DNA of 64,000 bases from Mantis religiosa (GCA_030765055.1 CM060953.1:100231201-100295200), one strand, 5' to 3'. Positions 23,251 through 33,999 are shown, counted from the first letter of the stretch. Numbers and translations are program-made. The notes: generated by a model from the sequence alone, not told the origin.

Positions 23251-24563
23251 TGTCCCGAAGACCCTGCCCGGAAGAGTGCAGCCAATGCACAAGAGTGGAA
23301 GAGAAGGAGCGTGCCGCAGCTGTCAGAGTGGTCACGGCAGTGCCACGGCTGGGATAGAGCAGGCCTGAGGAGGGAGCAGCTGGCATACTCCATCTTGGAG
23401 CCACCCTTGAGGGAAATGGAGGCAGGGATGAGACCAACCTGGGAGAACAGCGCACCCTGAAGTGCTGCGTACAAGTTGTACTGGGCCCAATGGGACATGC
23501 TGAAGATCAGAGAGGGCGTGCTGTTCCGGGTATGGGAATCACCCGATGGGAAGAGGCAGAGAGAGCAGTTCGTACTTCCCCGGAGTAAGGTCCCGGAAGT
23601 CTTGGAGAAAGTGCACTTCAGGAGGACACTGGGAGCAAACCAAACGATCGACAAACTCTGACTCGTTACTACTGGTTGAGGCTCCGAGCAGATGTTGAGA
23701 GGTTCTGCCATCAGTGTCTCGTGTGCGTGGTGAGTCGCGGGCCCCAGAGTAGGAACCGGGGTCGCATTTAGCAGTATAATGTCGGGGCGCCTTTCGAACA
23801 CATCGCTGTCGACATAGCTGGACCATTTCCAGTGTCAGACCGAGGCAGCAAGTACCTGATGGTGGTTGTGGACTACTTCAATTGGCCGGAGGTGTATGCC
23901 ATCCCGAGCCAGGAGGCAAAGACCATCACAGACTACCTCGTGGAGCAACTATTCTACCATTTGGGGGTGCTGTTGGAGCCCCACAGTGATCAGGGCACCA
24001 ATTTTGGGTGTAACCTGATGGAGGAAGCACTGGAAAGACTTGGGTTGAATAAGATCTGCAGAACACCCCTACACCGGCAGTCGGACGGCATTGTCGAGAG
24101 GTACATCAAGACTCCAGAAGAACATCTGAGGAAGTTCTTGGCCAGCCATTAGCGAGACTGTGACGTCAGGGTGCCACTGTTCCTGCTGGCATACCGCTCG
24201 TCGACACACGACACCACTGGGATGATGCCAAGCAGATTAATGTTTGGCCGAGTGTTACGCCTCCCTTGTGACCTGGCTTTTGGGTGCTCTCCGGTAGCAA
24301 ATCAGCCAGCAACTGAGTATGTGGAGAACGTGGTGGGCTGTCTCCACGACATGCTCGATATGGCTCGTCAGAACATCCAGATGGTGAGTGACGGCATTAA
24401 GACCTGATACGACAGGCAAGCCAACAGCTAAGGGTTCCAGCAAGGTGAGTTGGGCTGGTTGTACTGCCCTACCCGGACCAAGGGACGCTGCCCGAAGCTT
24501 CAGCAGCCATGGCAAGGACCATGCCAGGATTGTAAAGAGGATTAGCGACGTGATCTACGGCAT
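23251..24563 (+). pseudogene. pol: Gypsy-2 pol, integrase
   Basis: The zinc-binding region reads GANQTIDKL and CHQCLVCVV (about 23635-23730). The core reads AVDIAGPFPVSDRGSKYLMV-type sequence with one frame slip, then YFNWPEVYAIPSQEAKTITD and LEPHSDQGTNF (to about 24005), then SDGIVERYIKTPEEHLRKFL (about 24080). The tail LFGRVLRLPCDLAFG is present. It ends within the C-terminal GPY/F module. Confidence 0.78.
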
Positions 24564-25054
24564 CCGTGCATCAGATTTATGGATGTAAGAAACTGTAGAG
24601 GTGCTGATGCTGACTCGGACCATTATCTTGTTAGGATCAAGTATAGACAAAAGATAGATGGGGCAAGATTGGAAAAGAAAATGAGTGACAAGCATTATGT
24701 TGAGACCTTGGGAAAGAAGGAATGTATAAAGAGAAAAGAATGGTTTGATGGGAGTGTTTGGCATTAATCCAAGAAAGAAGTTAAGCTAGGAAAAAGATGA
24801 TCCAAAGAACGAGATTAACAGTGGAAGAGGAAAAACGAGGAAATGCAGATAGATATGTAGATTGAAGAAAATACTTTCTGAGAGAAAGAGAATTGAAGAA
24901 TTGGATGAAATGAAAGATAGAAATGAGGTAAAGAGGTTCTATGAGAGAACAAGAGAGCTTAAAAGAGGATTCCAACCAAGAGCGGTTTTCTTTACGGATA
25001 AGGATGGGATATATGTGTTTGGAGGAATTTAGTAACAGTGACGTCAAAATTAAT

Positions 25055-25179
25055 CTGAAAAAACTATCTTTTGTTGGTTTATTGATACTCGTCACTTACT
25101 TTTTTATATTAATGAGATTATATAATTAATATAAAAAAGTGACGAATATCAATAAATCAACTACAAATAGTTTTCTGAG
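25055..25179. repeat. Foldback (MITE-like) inverted repeat inside the RTE-like LINE
   Basis: Arms at about 25055-25113 and 25125-25179 are reverse complements with few gaps. For example GTTTATTGATACTCGTCACT pairs with GTGACGAATATCAATAAATC. The loop is about 11 nt. The LINE reading (DKDGN/ DKDG) is disrupted around it, consistent with a small inserted hairpin element. Confidence 0.65.
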
Positions 25180-26859
25180 ATAAGGATGGGAACTTTATCG
25201 GGGAAAGAAACAAAATACTGGAAAGGTGGCAAGAGCATTTCTACGAGTTACTCATCAGAAATTAAGAAGTTAATAGTGAAGAGAGAAACGGGAACGAGGA
25301 AAGGGAAGAACAGGATCAGGAGTAGAATGTAGAACAGCCTGATATAGTAGAAATCAGGAAGACAATCAAAGCATTAAAGAACAATAAAGCTGCAGGAGAA
25401 GACGGAATAAATCCAGAATTAATGAAATATGGAGGAGAAGAACTGGAGAAGACTGTTTGCGAATTAATTAATGAAATATGGACAAAGGAAGAAATGCCTA
25501 ATGACTGGAATGCGGGAATAATCTGTCCAATACATAAAAAAGGAGACAAGGCAGTGTGTGGGAATTACCGTGGGATTGTACCGCTATAGGGAACTTACAA
25601 GGTTTTTGGCAAGTTACTTGCCATACGATTGGAGCAATGGGTAGAAAAGATACTTGGGGATTACCAAGCAGGATTTAGGAAACAACGCTCTACATTAGAC
25701 TAGATTTTTATATTATGACAAATACTGGAAAAGTTTTATGAATATGACAGTTTCATCAGCTGTATGTAGGTTTTAAACAGGCATACGATAGCCTGGGTAG
25801 AGCTAGAATTTATCAGATGAGAGAGTTCGGAATACCACCGAAACTGGTGAGATTGACAAGAATGACTATGGAATTGACAAGATGCAGGGTTAGAATGGAA
25901 CAAGATTTATCAGATATGTTCATCGTAGAGAGGGGTTTGAGACAAGGAGATGTGCTATCCACACTGCTGTTTAATTTAGCACTGGAAAAAGTAATCCGAC
26001 AATTACCCATAAATCCTGGAGGAACCATACCTTCCACATCAGTATAAATAGTTGCATATGCTGACAATGTGGCAATTCTCGCAAGGAATATAAGAGCTCT
26101 TGAGAAAAGTTATGTATTGTTCGAAGAGAAAGCACAAGATCTAGGATTAGTAGTGAACGTTAGTAAAACCAAATATATGAAGATGGGAGCTGATGGGGAT
26201 GCAAGAAGAAGAGAACCTACAGTTAAATTACATGAGAAAGAATATCAAAGAGTTGACAAAATTAAGTACCTGGGATCTATAGTAACAGTAGGTAATAAAA
26301 CATCAATGGAAATTCAGGAAAGAACAGCAAGTGGTAACAGATGTTTCTATGCCTTGCAGAATATGTTTAGATCAAGGAACGTCAGTAGGAATACTAAAAT
26401 TAAAGTATATACAGCAGTATTGAGACCAATAATAATGTATGTTTCAGAAAACTGGGTGTTGACAATCAGAGAAGAACAGTGGCTATTATGGTGGGAAAGG
26501 AAGATTGAGAAATATATTTGGAGTGATGAAGGAGCTGGACGGATGGAGAATGCAGACTAACTTGGAGTTAAAGTGCCTATTTGGACAACCAAATATAGTA
26601 GTGAAAATTAAACAAGGAAGAATAAGGTGAATTGGCCATGTGCAAAGAATGCTGGAAACCAGTGTAGTTACGAAGATATTTATAGGAAAGCTGGATGGCA
26701 GAAGGAGAAGAGGAAGACCCAGGAAAAGATGGGTAGATGATGTAGAAGATGAGTTGAGAAAGTTGGGGGTTAAAGGCTGGAGAGGAAAAGCAGAGGACTG
26801 AGTAGAATGGAAGAGGGTGATTAGGGAGGCCAAGGGCTACATGGCCTGTAGTGTCAACT

Positions 26860-26936
<77 letters not shown>

Positions 26937-26937
26937 A
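26860..26937 (+). repeat. (CAT)n microsatellite, LINE 3' tail
   Basis: About 26 CAT units directly follow the last LINE codons and 3' UTR. RTE-type and related LINEs commonly end in short tandem repeats, so this is read as the retrotransposon tail and not coding poly-His. Confidence 0.85.
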
Positions 26938-27071
26938 TTCTGGAGTGTCTCATCATACAAATATTTCTTCCACACAGTCAATATAGAGTTCAAAGGGCTG
27001 TTTACTGTACTTGCAAAATCGATAATCATGCATGGATTTGAAATGATACGATTATATATTCTAGAGTGTTG

Positions 27072-27091
27072 CCCCCCCCCCCCCCCCCCCC
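27072..27091. repeat. Homopolymer C tract (C20)
   Basis: An uninterrupted C run within Tigger-derived sequence. It could be a collapse or expansion site in assembly. Confidence 0.85.
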
Positions 27092-27340
27092 TCCGCCCTC
27101 GTTTATCTTCATGGTCCTGAGGCTCCTCAGCTTCGAAAACTTCGGACAGGAATTTGTTTTCTCTAAAATTGCTTTGCATTGTAGATAATGCCTTGGTCCA
27201 TCGGCTGTATCAGGGAAGTTATGCTAGGTGCAAGAATAAAATTTGATGTTACTATCAGCACTACAGTTTCTTTGCATCTGGATGCGAAGGTGCATTATCT
27301 ATAGCATTATGGCTTTCACAATGTTTTGGTTTTTATTTTC
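27092..27340 (-). pseudogene. Tigger-like transposase, catalytic-core fragment
   Basis: The minus strand contains DNAPSHPDAKKL (around 27290-27325), the second catalytic Asp motif of pogo/Tigger DDE domains. A degenerate 'IQPMDQ' equivalent follows (DTADGPR), then FRENKFLSEVFEAEEPQDHE. In protein order this precedes the piece at 19181-19545, so both may be parts of one transposon split by Gypsy-2 and the RTE-like LINE. Stops and frameshifts are numerous. Confidence 0.55.
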
Positions 27341-28059
27341 TTGGTGTCTTCTTATTCAGGACCGACCGACTGAATTTTTTCAAAGTACTTTTTATGGAAG
27401 CAACTGATAATTTAGTGGAGTACCTTTCTTTGGATTAACTTTACCACCTCTAGTGTGTCAATTTTTACTGTGCTATTTTTTTCCCCCCCTTAATTGGTAC
27501 CATTTCTTTCCTAATTGTTTGTACTCATATTTTGAAAACTAATCTTTAGCAGAAAGAATGTAAAATTTGTCTTCATAGTTTCCTTTCGAAATTCGACAAA
27601 AACATTTACAGTTTCTTCAGAAGCATTAGCTGACCTTAGATTGTGGCAATATGAATCCCTTTAGGTTGCATTTGAAATTCACTAGTTGTCACTCTTATGC
27701 CATTTTTTCCCTTGTGAAGTCTACAGCACTTAATTTAGAAGAGACTGTAAAACTCATTAACTCATTCTACAATTTTGAGTACTCGTTTGTAATTTTTAAA
27801 ATAGTATACATTAAAAGTAAAGACTGCATATGCAAGCAGATATGTAACAAGTGGGTGGGTGGGTGGAAATTAGGAAGGAGTTGCTTTAATTTTTTTTTTA
27901 ATTAAACTTATTTATTGCTATGGTTAAATTTTCTGAACACCACTATTCAAGCTTTACTAGTAATATCTGTTGATTTTTTCCCCCACATTTTAGTTTAACT
28001 GTATGTTTTTTATTTAAAATAAGTAGGTCATCAGCATATATAAGGTTAAATCAAATATA
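27341..28059. other. Unassigned AT-rich sequence
   Basis: Possibly further decayed Tigger sequence, but no motif is clear. No RNA gene or repeat structure was seen. Confidence 0.4.
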
Positions 28060-28710
28060 AATTTGATTTGGAACAAACTCCCCGTGAATCACACCTTCAA
28101 AATTTCACCAGACACACAGCATTACTTTGGGGCCAAGCTATTTTTTTAATGATGACTTTGGCAGGTTGGTGGGGATCAAGCCACTTTTCGAGGCATCAGG
28201 GTTTCGGTAATTACCCATTTTTCATCACAAGTGACAATTCTCCTGACAAATCTTATCATCCATGAGTTTACGGATAAGCTGACGTCCAATATCCACCATA
28301 TGTTCAGCATGTTGAGGTGTCAGTTCATGAGATACAGATCTGCAGCTTCTGTATCATTTTGTGTCTTAATGTAGCAATGTATGGCATCTCTTGATGCACC
28401 AAGTTCTTAAAGCCTAGGGTACTTTTTTCCGGATTTTCTCCCGAAACTTGCCATGTATCCACAATAGTCCATACTTTAGGTCTTCCAGAACGTGGTAAAT
28501 CTTTAGTGTTTTCGTCTCCATTGTTGAAACGTTGGAACCATCGCTGTGCCACATGCTCACTAACGACACCTTCTCCATCCACTTCATATTGTTGCGGCCC
28601 TGGGCATAAACGTTTCGGCACAAATAGATAATAGACAGCAGATAATGTTTCACGAGCTTGCATAAGCAGTTAATGATAGCGCGGCGAGTGTTTACAAAGC
28701 CGGCAAACAA
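28060..28710 (-). pseudogene. mariner-family transposase, 3'-truncated remnant
   Basis: Minus-strand translation gives the helix-turn-helix half (SEHVAQRWFQRFNNGDENTK, then LPRSGRP), then VPHELTPQHAEHMV and the catalytic RIVTCDEKWV (first Asp). KVMLCVWWNFEGVIHGEFVP follows. These are mariner DD34D landmarks. The second and third catalytic positions are missing, and several frameshifts occur. Gypsy-3 inserted at its 5' side (28711), and no terminal repeats could be identified. Confidence 0.75.
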
Positions 28711-29107
28711 TGTTACCTTAGGTAAAGGCCTCGCCGGCATATATTAAGTTACGCTTCTAGAATGTGATAGAATATTCGGATTACGTCATTAGATGCCTTG
28801 TTTTCCAGAAACATCTAGTGATTGACAGAACAGTCTGGTAATAATGAATGTGATATATAAGGCATTGTTACACGCCAGCAGGAAAGTTGTAAACAGCGTG
28901 AGTAAGCAGAGTTGTTGTGTAACAAGAGTTGTGTAAAACGAGATTCTGCTGTGAAGTGTTTGTTATTGTCCTCGACCTTGGAATATTTTATTGTTATGTG
29001 ATGTAATGTTGTTATGCGAGAATTGAACAGTGTATTTCGACGAAAATAAATTAGATTTTTAATTTTTGCAACTCGGCCTTTTAATTCCACGAAACCACAA
29101 AGTCACA
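28711..29107 (+). repeat. Gypsy-3 5' LTR
   Basis: 397 bp from TGTTACCTTAGG to AAAGTCACA. It shares CCAGAAACATCTAGTGATTG and ACAGAACAGTCT blocks with the Gypsy-4 LTR (reverse strand near 39400). TATATAA is at 28854 and AATAAA at 29044. Confidence 0.82.
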
Positions 29108-29109
29108 AC

Positions 29110-29128
29110 TGGTGTCAGGAAGCGGGAC
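29110..29128 (+). promoter_or_regulatory. Gypsy-3 primer-binding site
   Basis: TGGTGTCAGGAAGCGGGAC lies two bases after the LTR and is a diverged tRNA-Leu-type site. Confidence 0.7.
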
Positions 29129-29153
29129 GACAACATCACCGAACATTACAGCC

Positions 29154-29285
29154 ATGGACGCGGCATTGGAAAAGATTTTGGAGAAGATGATGGAAATGAA
29201 GGCTGAACTGCCCTCGGAAATGAAAGCAGCAAATGACAACCTTGCTGCGAAAACAGAAGCGGAACTAACAGCAAAGACGGAGGGC
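29154..29285 (+). pseudogene. gag: Gypsy-3 gag, N-terminal stub
   Basis: It starts MDAALEKILEKMMEMKAELP and follows the Gypsy-2 gag N-terminus. At GAGGGCGG it fuses to sequence that in Gypsy-2 lies about 1.9 kb downstream (near 21890), so the capsid, knuckle and protease are deleted. Confidence 0.75.
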
Positions 29286-30539
29286 GGCTGACCACCTGAC
29301 CGCAGAACAGCTGGAGAAAGTTTGACTACTACTGAGGTGATACCAGCGCGTCTTTAGCCAAGGCGACAGTGACTACGTCCGCACGGATAAAGTGCTTCAC
29401 AGGATCGACACAGGAGACGCCCGGCCTATTCGGCAACCACCTAGACGCGTTCCGTTGGCGAAACAAGCGGCGGTACGGGGTATGGGAGATGACATGAAAT
29501 CCAGGGGAGTGATTGAAGAGTCTGACAGCCCTTGGTGTTCCCCTGTAGTTCTGGTGATGAAGAAGAACGGCGAGCTACACTTCTGCGTGAACTACAGGAA
29601 GCTGAACGCTGTCACCTGGAAGGACTGTTTCCCCTTACCCCGATTGACGATACCCTGGACACGCTAGCTGGCGCACAATGGTTCTCAACCCTGGCCCTGA
29701 AGTCGGGTTACTGGCAGGTGGCTCTAGACCCGAGAGACAAGGAGAAGACTGCATTCTCGACAGGCCAAGGGCTTTGGCAGTTCACAGTTATGCTCTTTGG
29801 ACTCTGTAACGCGCCAGCTACGTTCCAACGTCTCATGGGGTCAGTAATGAGAGGATTGACATATGACGCTTGCCTGCTATACTTGGACATCATCATTGTC
29901 GGCAAGACGTTCGAAGACCATCTGGACAACCTGAGCAAGGTGTTACAGAGACTGCAGGCAACCAACTTGAAGCTGAACGCGAAGAAGTGTCAGCTCTTCT
30001 GCAAAGAAGTTAACTACTTGGGCCACATAGTCTCACCAACCGGAGTGACCACAGACCTGGAGAAAACCCAGGCTGTGAGAGATTGGCCTCGGCCAAAGGA
30101 TAAGCGAGAGTTGCGCAGTTTCCTGGGGCTGTGCAGTTATTACCGCCGTTTCATAAAGGGGTTCTCCAACATCGCCAAACCCCTTACCCGCCTGACAGAG
30201 GAACAACGACCCTATGTGTGGATGGAGGATGCTGAACACACTTTCCAGCACCTGAAGAAGACACTGTGCAGTGCTCCTATTTTGGGATTTCCACAACCAG
30301 GCGGCGGTTTTATTGTGGACACTGATGCCAGCGACTATTGCATTGGAGGCGTCCTATCGCAAGTTCAGGACGGCCACAAGCTGGGGGTGATAGCCTACCA
30401 CAGCAAGATGCTATCCAAGGAGAGAACTACTGTGTCACTCGGCGAGAATTACTGGCGGTAGTAAAGACCTAGGAGCACTTCCACAAGTACCTGTATGGTC
30501 AGCCATTCCTCCTGAGAAATGACCACTCTGCCCTAACAT
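29286..30539 (+). pseudogene. pol: Gypsy-3 pol, reverse transcriptase and RNase H
   Basis: RT is open in 29392-29667 and 29532-30461 with a one-base slip between them. Motifs are ESDSPWCSPVVLVMKKNGEL, FSTLALKSGYWQVALDPRDK and CNAPATFQRLMGSVMRGLTY. The catalytic box at 29880-29888 reads YLD-III with one Asp codon deleted, which should abolish activity. RNase H begins with FIVDTDASDYCIGGVLSQ. The 3' edge carries the duplication GCCCTAACAT (30530-30539) created by the nested LINE. Confidence 0.85.
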
Positions 30540-30575
30540 AGGCCTCTGTTTTGGGACATCATAATCGAACCCTTT

Positions 30576-31136
30576 TTGATAAAGCTACTAGAACTACCAG
30601 ATACAAAGGATGTAATCGCCTATGCTGATGATGTGGTGATACTTCTGGAAGCTGATAGTAGACAAGAGATCGAAACAAAAGCGAAGCAAATCATGAACAA
30701 AGTAGAAGAATGGTGCAGGAATGTAAAATTGGAAGTGGCACCAGCAAAATCAGCGTACGTCATATTCAAAGGACAGTTAAAGCGAAACCCAGTGATCAAA
30801 ATTAATGGACAGTCTATTAAAAGGGTGACACATATGAGGTATTTGGGATTACAGGTGGATGAAAAGTTTAATTATGACATGCATATTAAAAAGATAACAG
30901 AAAAAGCAGGCATTATGAAAATAGCAACATTAACAACAACAAATTTCAAACTACATTTGAACACAATAAGAACTTATCACACTGGTTGGGAATTACGGGA
31001 TATGGAGCGGCCATATGGGCCCACCTTCTTAGTCTGCAGAAGAACATTAGAATAATTAGGAAGATACAGCGACAATATTTGATAAAAGCAGGAGGTGCAA
31101 CGGGAACAACATCTACAATGGCACTACTTATCATAC
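30576..31136 (+). pseudogene. R1-like LINE ORF2, reverse transcriptase part
   Basis: The catalytic VIAYADDVVILLEADS is at about 30615. EVAPAKSAYVIFKGQLKRNP and THMRYLGLQVDEKFNYDMHI follow, an arrangement typical of R1-clade ORF2. After a frame slip near 30990 the sequence continues GAAIWAHLLSLQKNIRIIRK and is cut at a TA by the transposon at 31139. Confidence 0.78.
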
Positions 31137-31138
31137 TA

Positions 31139-32498
31139 ATCTCTGTTTCATATAACCTTGCCCAGCTGAAATGTATCACTCCGCGTTCAACTACCCTCCC
31201 CCTCGCCCTAATTGGCTAATGCTTTCGCGTCATAGGCCATAGGCGGTGCCTTCCCGTCACATTTAAACCTGCAGTAAATGTCGTAATAATTGCCGGGAAG
31301 ATAAATAAAATCGTACAAATAAGGATATGAAGGCATGCAAAAATACAAGTTTATAATGAACTGAGCAAATTGAAACAGAATGACTTAGGAATGAAACTGA
31401 AAGAGTTTATAATAAAAGGCCTTTGGCCTTTTCCACTGGGATTTTTTAAACCAGCACACATACCTTTCAAAAATGCTTGTCTTTCAGTCTTAAAAGTCGT
31501 GTCACACCATACTTTACTTTTCGTGTGTTCTTCGTGTATATTTTGCGATTTGTACCTCGGTGCAGTGTGGTTGTCCTTAAATAACGTCTTCGCCACACAG
31601 CAATATCGCCTCTGTCTTTTAGCACATTTTTCTTGCCTCTTTTTTCATTCACAAATCCCAGCTGTATAAGCAATCTGCTAAAATTTGCTAAATCTGCATC
31701 CTCATTTACAGCAGACGAAATGTTACTTATGTTAGGAAGTTCGTTTCTAAAGAAAAACTACACACATGACGACGCACAACACTTTTCACGTATTTTCTCC
31801 GAGCACTCACTTTTGTTTATTCCTTCTTTTGCCTGGAGTGGTAAGTTTTCCTGTTTTCTCAATTTCATGTCGCGATGTTCCTACGGATCTAACACTCACA
31901 CCTGTAACTTCAGAGCACAGCTGTTCGACTTCTCTCACTGACAAAGACGGATTCTTCTCTGTGAGTGCATTAAACACATGCAACACAATTCTTTTTTCGC
32001 CTGTTTGTAAATAATTATCCTTGCGATACTTCAGCGAAAAACTGGCGGTAGACTCTGCCATTATACATATAATAAGTACATGTGCAATAAACGATCAATA
32101 AAATAATTTAGCTCCCGCACTCTCGAATGGCGATGCATGACTAATCCAGTTCAAAACAAGGTCAGTGATAAAAGTCATATAAACAAATGTCACCACTACC
32201 GCTAAATCACGTGCTATCGTGCCATGTGCTTGAGAGCAAAGGAACCTCCTCTTTACTTCGTTTAAGAATTAACATGCATTTCAGGTAAATCAACTCTGTT
32301 GCGTAATATATTTAATTAAAGCAGTTACGAAAATATAAATTTGACAATTCTCTTCCAACATATAATGATATATCACCATGTTAAATAACGAACTAATTTT
32401 TACCGCACGACAGTCATTACCACAACAGCAACCAATGAGAGGTGAATAGGTCACATGACCGTTAAGAGATACTGGGCAAGCTTACGTGAAACAAGGTA
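31139..32498 (-). mobile_element. Tc1/mariner-superfamily (DDE_3-like) transposon, internally deleted
   Basis: 1,360 bp between TA dinucleotides (31137-31138 and 32499-32500). Terminal inverted repeats of about 27 bp start ATCTCTGTTTCATATAACCT and, from the right, TACCTTGTTTCACGTAAGCT; both end in TTGCCCAG. Minus-strand transposase pieces: N-terminal helix-turn-helix (MAESTASFSLKYRKDNYLQT through TPGKRRNK, 31807-32061), then IQLGFVNEK and LKNPSGKGQRPFII (31351-31673). The C-terminal catalytic region is missing. Removing it restores LINE ORF2 continuity, so insertion followed the LINE. Confidence 0.85.
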
Positions 32499-32500
32499 TA

Positions 32501-33312
32501 GGTATATGGCCTCTGGATCTTGCTATCAGAAGAAGGGCAGCCATTTATTGGCTCAAAAAACAAAGTTTGGATAAGGTAAAGGAAATAGTTGGTAAAAGAT
32601 GCATTGATAAACGACAAATAAATTCTGTCATAAATATTAAAAGCAGAAGCATTATTAACAGTGAAGTATTCTTCATATTTGAGTTTGATTTATGAGTCAC
32701 TATGTTTACACACAAACTTCACTTACTTGTTGTATAATTGAAACGTTTTCAAGATCATTCGATCTCATCCTCACCTGTTTGGTGACTAAAATAAATTCTG
32801 AATTAATATATTTATGGCAACAGGAATGGAATCATTTAGAAACAGGAAGAAGGGTTTACAGTATTTTTCCAAACATCAAAGAAAGACTTAGACTACAACA
32901 TCTTGATCCCAAGCAAGGACTTATACATTATCTATCGGGTCATGGACCGTTTGGCACTTACTATAAGAAAAGAGATGAAAATTGTGAGCTTTGTGGACTA
33001 CAGGATACCACCGAACATGTTCTGTTTTAATGGCAAAATTACCGAGAAGAACTTCAGGATCAACGGCAGCAATTAGCTGGAAAACAAATAGCATCAATAA
33101 TCAGAAATAAAGAAGATTACAGAATATTAGAACAGATGGCAGGAACAGTATCCAAACTGAGTTACGGCAGATATTTACAAGAGAAACAACTGGGCTTACA
33201 TCAACGTTTAGAAAGAGAGGAAGTAGAACATCAACCACAACTAAGGACATCTACTAGATTAAGACAAAGGAGACAAGTAAAGCAGGAGGAGGAACGTCTA
33301 CATTTCCAATAA
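32501..33312 (+). pseudogene. R1-like LINE ORF2, C-terminal part
   Basis: It resumes IWPLDLAIRRRAAIYWLKKQ directly after the transposon. About 32690-32800 is poorly matched. Then come WQQEWNHLETGRRVYSIFPN, HYLSGHGPFGTYYKKRDENC and a CELCGLQDTTEHVLF zinc motif (32990-33028). An in-frame TAA at 33028 interrupts the frame, and a charged Glu/Arg-rich tail continues to TAA at 33310. Confidence 0.75.
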
Positions 33313-33809
33313 CCAGTCAGGATCAGGATGATTGAGAATTAGCAGACGAAAGCAACTGGATTTTCACGGGCAGGATTGAAACAGGCTGCAGGAGGAGGAT
33401 GGTTCAGTTAGACGAGAAAAAGATATTTCAAATTAATAAAAGTAAGGATGGAACAAACGACGAAATGATGAACAGCTCCTTTTCCTGATGTCAAATCATG
33501 TAACTTGTTGAGGAAGGGTATGGAAAGCAGGATAAAATTGTAAAACTTATATAGTGTAGTACCAACAGTCAATTATTATTCAGTAGAAGCAAACATGTGA
33601 TAATAGTTTAAGTTAGATTGAATTGTTAAATTTCTTTTGTTAGAGGACTGTGAACAGAATAGGATTAGAATATATTGTAAGCTACTGGAAACAGTAGCAG
33701 TAGATTAGTTTAGATAAGTAGTTAACTTTCATAATATAATATGTATCTGCAAAAATGGGATGTACTTAATAAATAAAGTATAAAATGAGAAATAAAATCG
33801 GTGGATGTT

Positions 33810-33842
33810 ATGCCTTGGTTTAGAAACTAGATACCAAGGCAT
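33810..33842 (+). repeat. 3'-terminal hairpin of the R1-like LINE
   Basis: ATGCCTTGGT (33810-33819) pairs perfectly with ACCAAGGCAT (33833-33842) around a 13-nt loop. It is 24 bases upstream of the LINE end (T14 tract). A position at the 3' end suggests a recognition structure for target-primed reverse transcription; this is inference. Confidence 0.6.
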
Positions 33843-33876
33843 AGTAATGCAGTTTTTTTTTTTTTTGCCTTAACAT

Positions 33877-33999
33877 GGGTACTGAGCTTTAGAAACCTCC
33901 AGACAGCACGCTGGGTACAGAGGCTGCAGGAGTACGACTTCACCTCTGAACATCGTAGAGGGAAGAGCCACGGTAACACAGACACCATGTTACCCAGTG
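33877..33999 (+). pseudogene. pol: Gypsy-3 RNase H tail
   Basis: It reads as the continuation of 30539: ALTWLLSFRNL-like, RWVQRLQEYDFTSEHRRGKS-type and SHGNTDTML. The same order as Gypsy-2 at 23135-23250. Similarity stops near 33999. Confidence 0.75.

Larger units (their letters stand above)
19649..24563 (+). mobile_element. Gypsy-2: Ty3/Gypsy LTR retrotransposon, 3' end lost
   Basis: A 5' LTR, tRNA-Leu-type primer site, gag, protease, RT/RNase H and integrase are present in order and colinear with Gypsy-1. At 24563 the integrase C-terminal reading stops abruptly and an RTE-like LINE begins. No 3' LTR follows. It inserted into the Tigger-like transposon. Stops and frameshifts are present throughout, but the RT/RNase H frame is open over 22384-23085. 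Confidence 0.87.
24564..26937 (+). mobile_element. RTE-like non-LTR retrotransposon, 5' truncated
   Basis: It begins within the endonuclease: MDVRNCRGADADSDHYLVRI at 24579 is the C-terminal catalytic region. RT follows: LKNNKAAGEDGINPELMKYG, ICPIHKKGDKAVCGNYRGIV, LGDYQAGFRKQRSTLD, RGLRQGDVLST (about 25930) and a YADN in place of YADD (26055). The end has a KYLGSIV block, RRRRGRPRKRWVDDVEDEL-type sequence (about 26700) and a (CAT)n tail. The open stretches are 25817-26047 and 26069-26560. The RGRPRKRW terminus and lack of RNase H suggest an RTE-type element. A foldback sequence is inserted at about 25055-25179. Confidence 0.8.
30540..33866 (+). mobile_element. R1-like non-LTR retrotransposon, 5' truncated, nested in Gypsy-3
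   Basis: Flanked by GCCCTAACAT (30530-30539) and GCCTTAACAT (33867-33876). The 5' end falls in the RT. The coding sequence is itself interrupted by a DDE transposon (31139-32498). The 3' UTR ends in a hairpin and a T14 run, and a poly-A tail is absent. Gypsy-3 sequence continues immediately after the duplication. Confidence 0.83.
28711..33999 (+). mobile_element. Gypsy-3: internally deleted Ty3/Gypsy element, interrupted by an R1-like LINE
   Basis: A 5' LTR, primer site, gag start, then a jump to the RT: about 1.9 kb of gag/protease is missing compared with Gypsy-2 near 29285. RT/RNase H runs to 30539, is interrupted by the LINE (30540-33866) and resumes at 33877 for about 120 bp of RNase H before the similarity ends near 33999. 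Integrase and the 3' LTR are absent. Confidence 0.83.

Noticed and set aside
26817..27179. Open frames of poly-His, poly-Ile or poly-Met
   Set aside because: Translations of the (CAT)n LINE tail in different frames.
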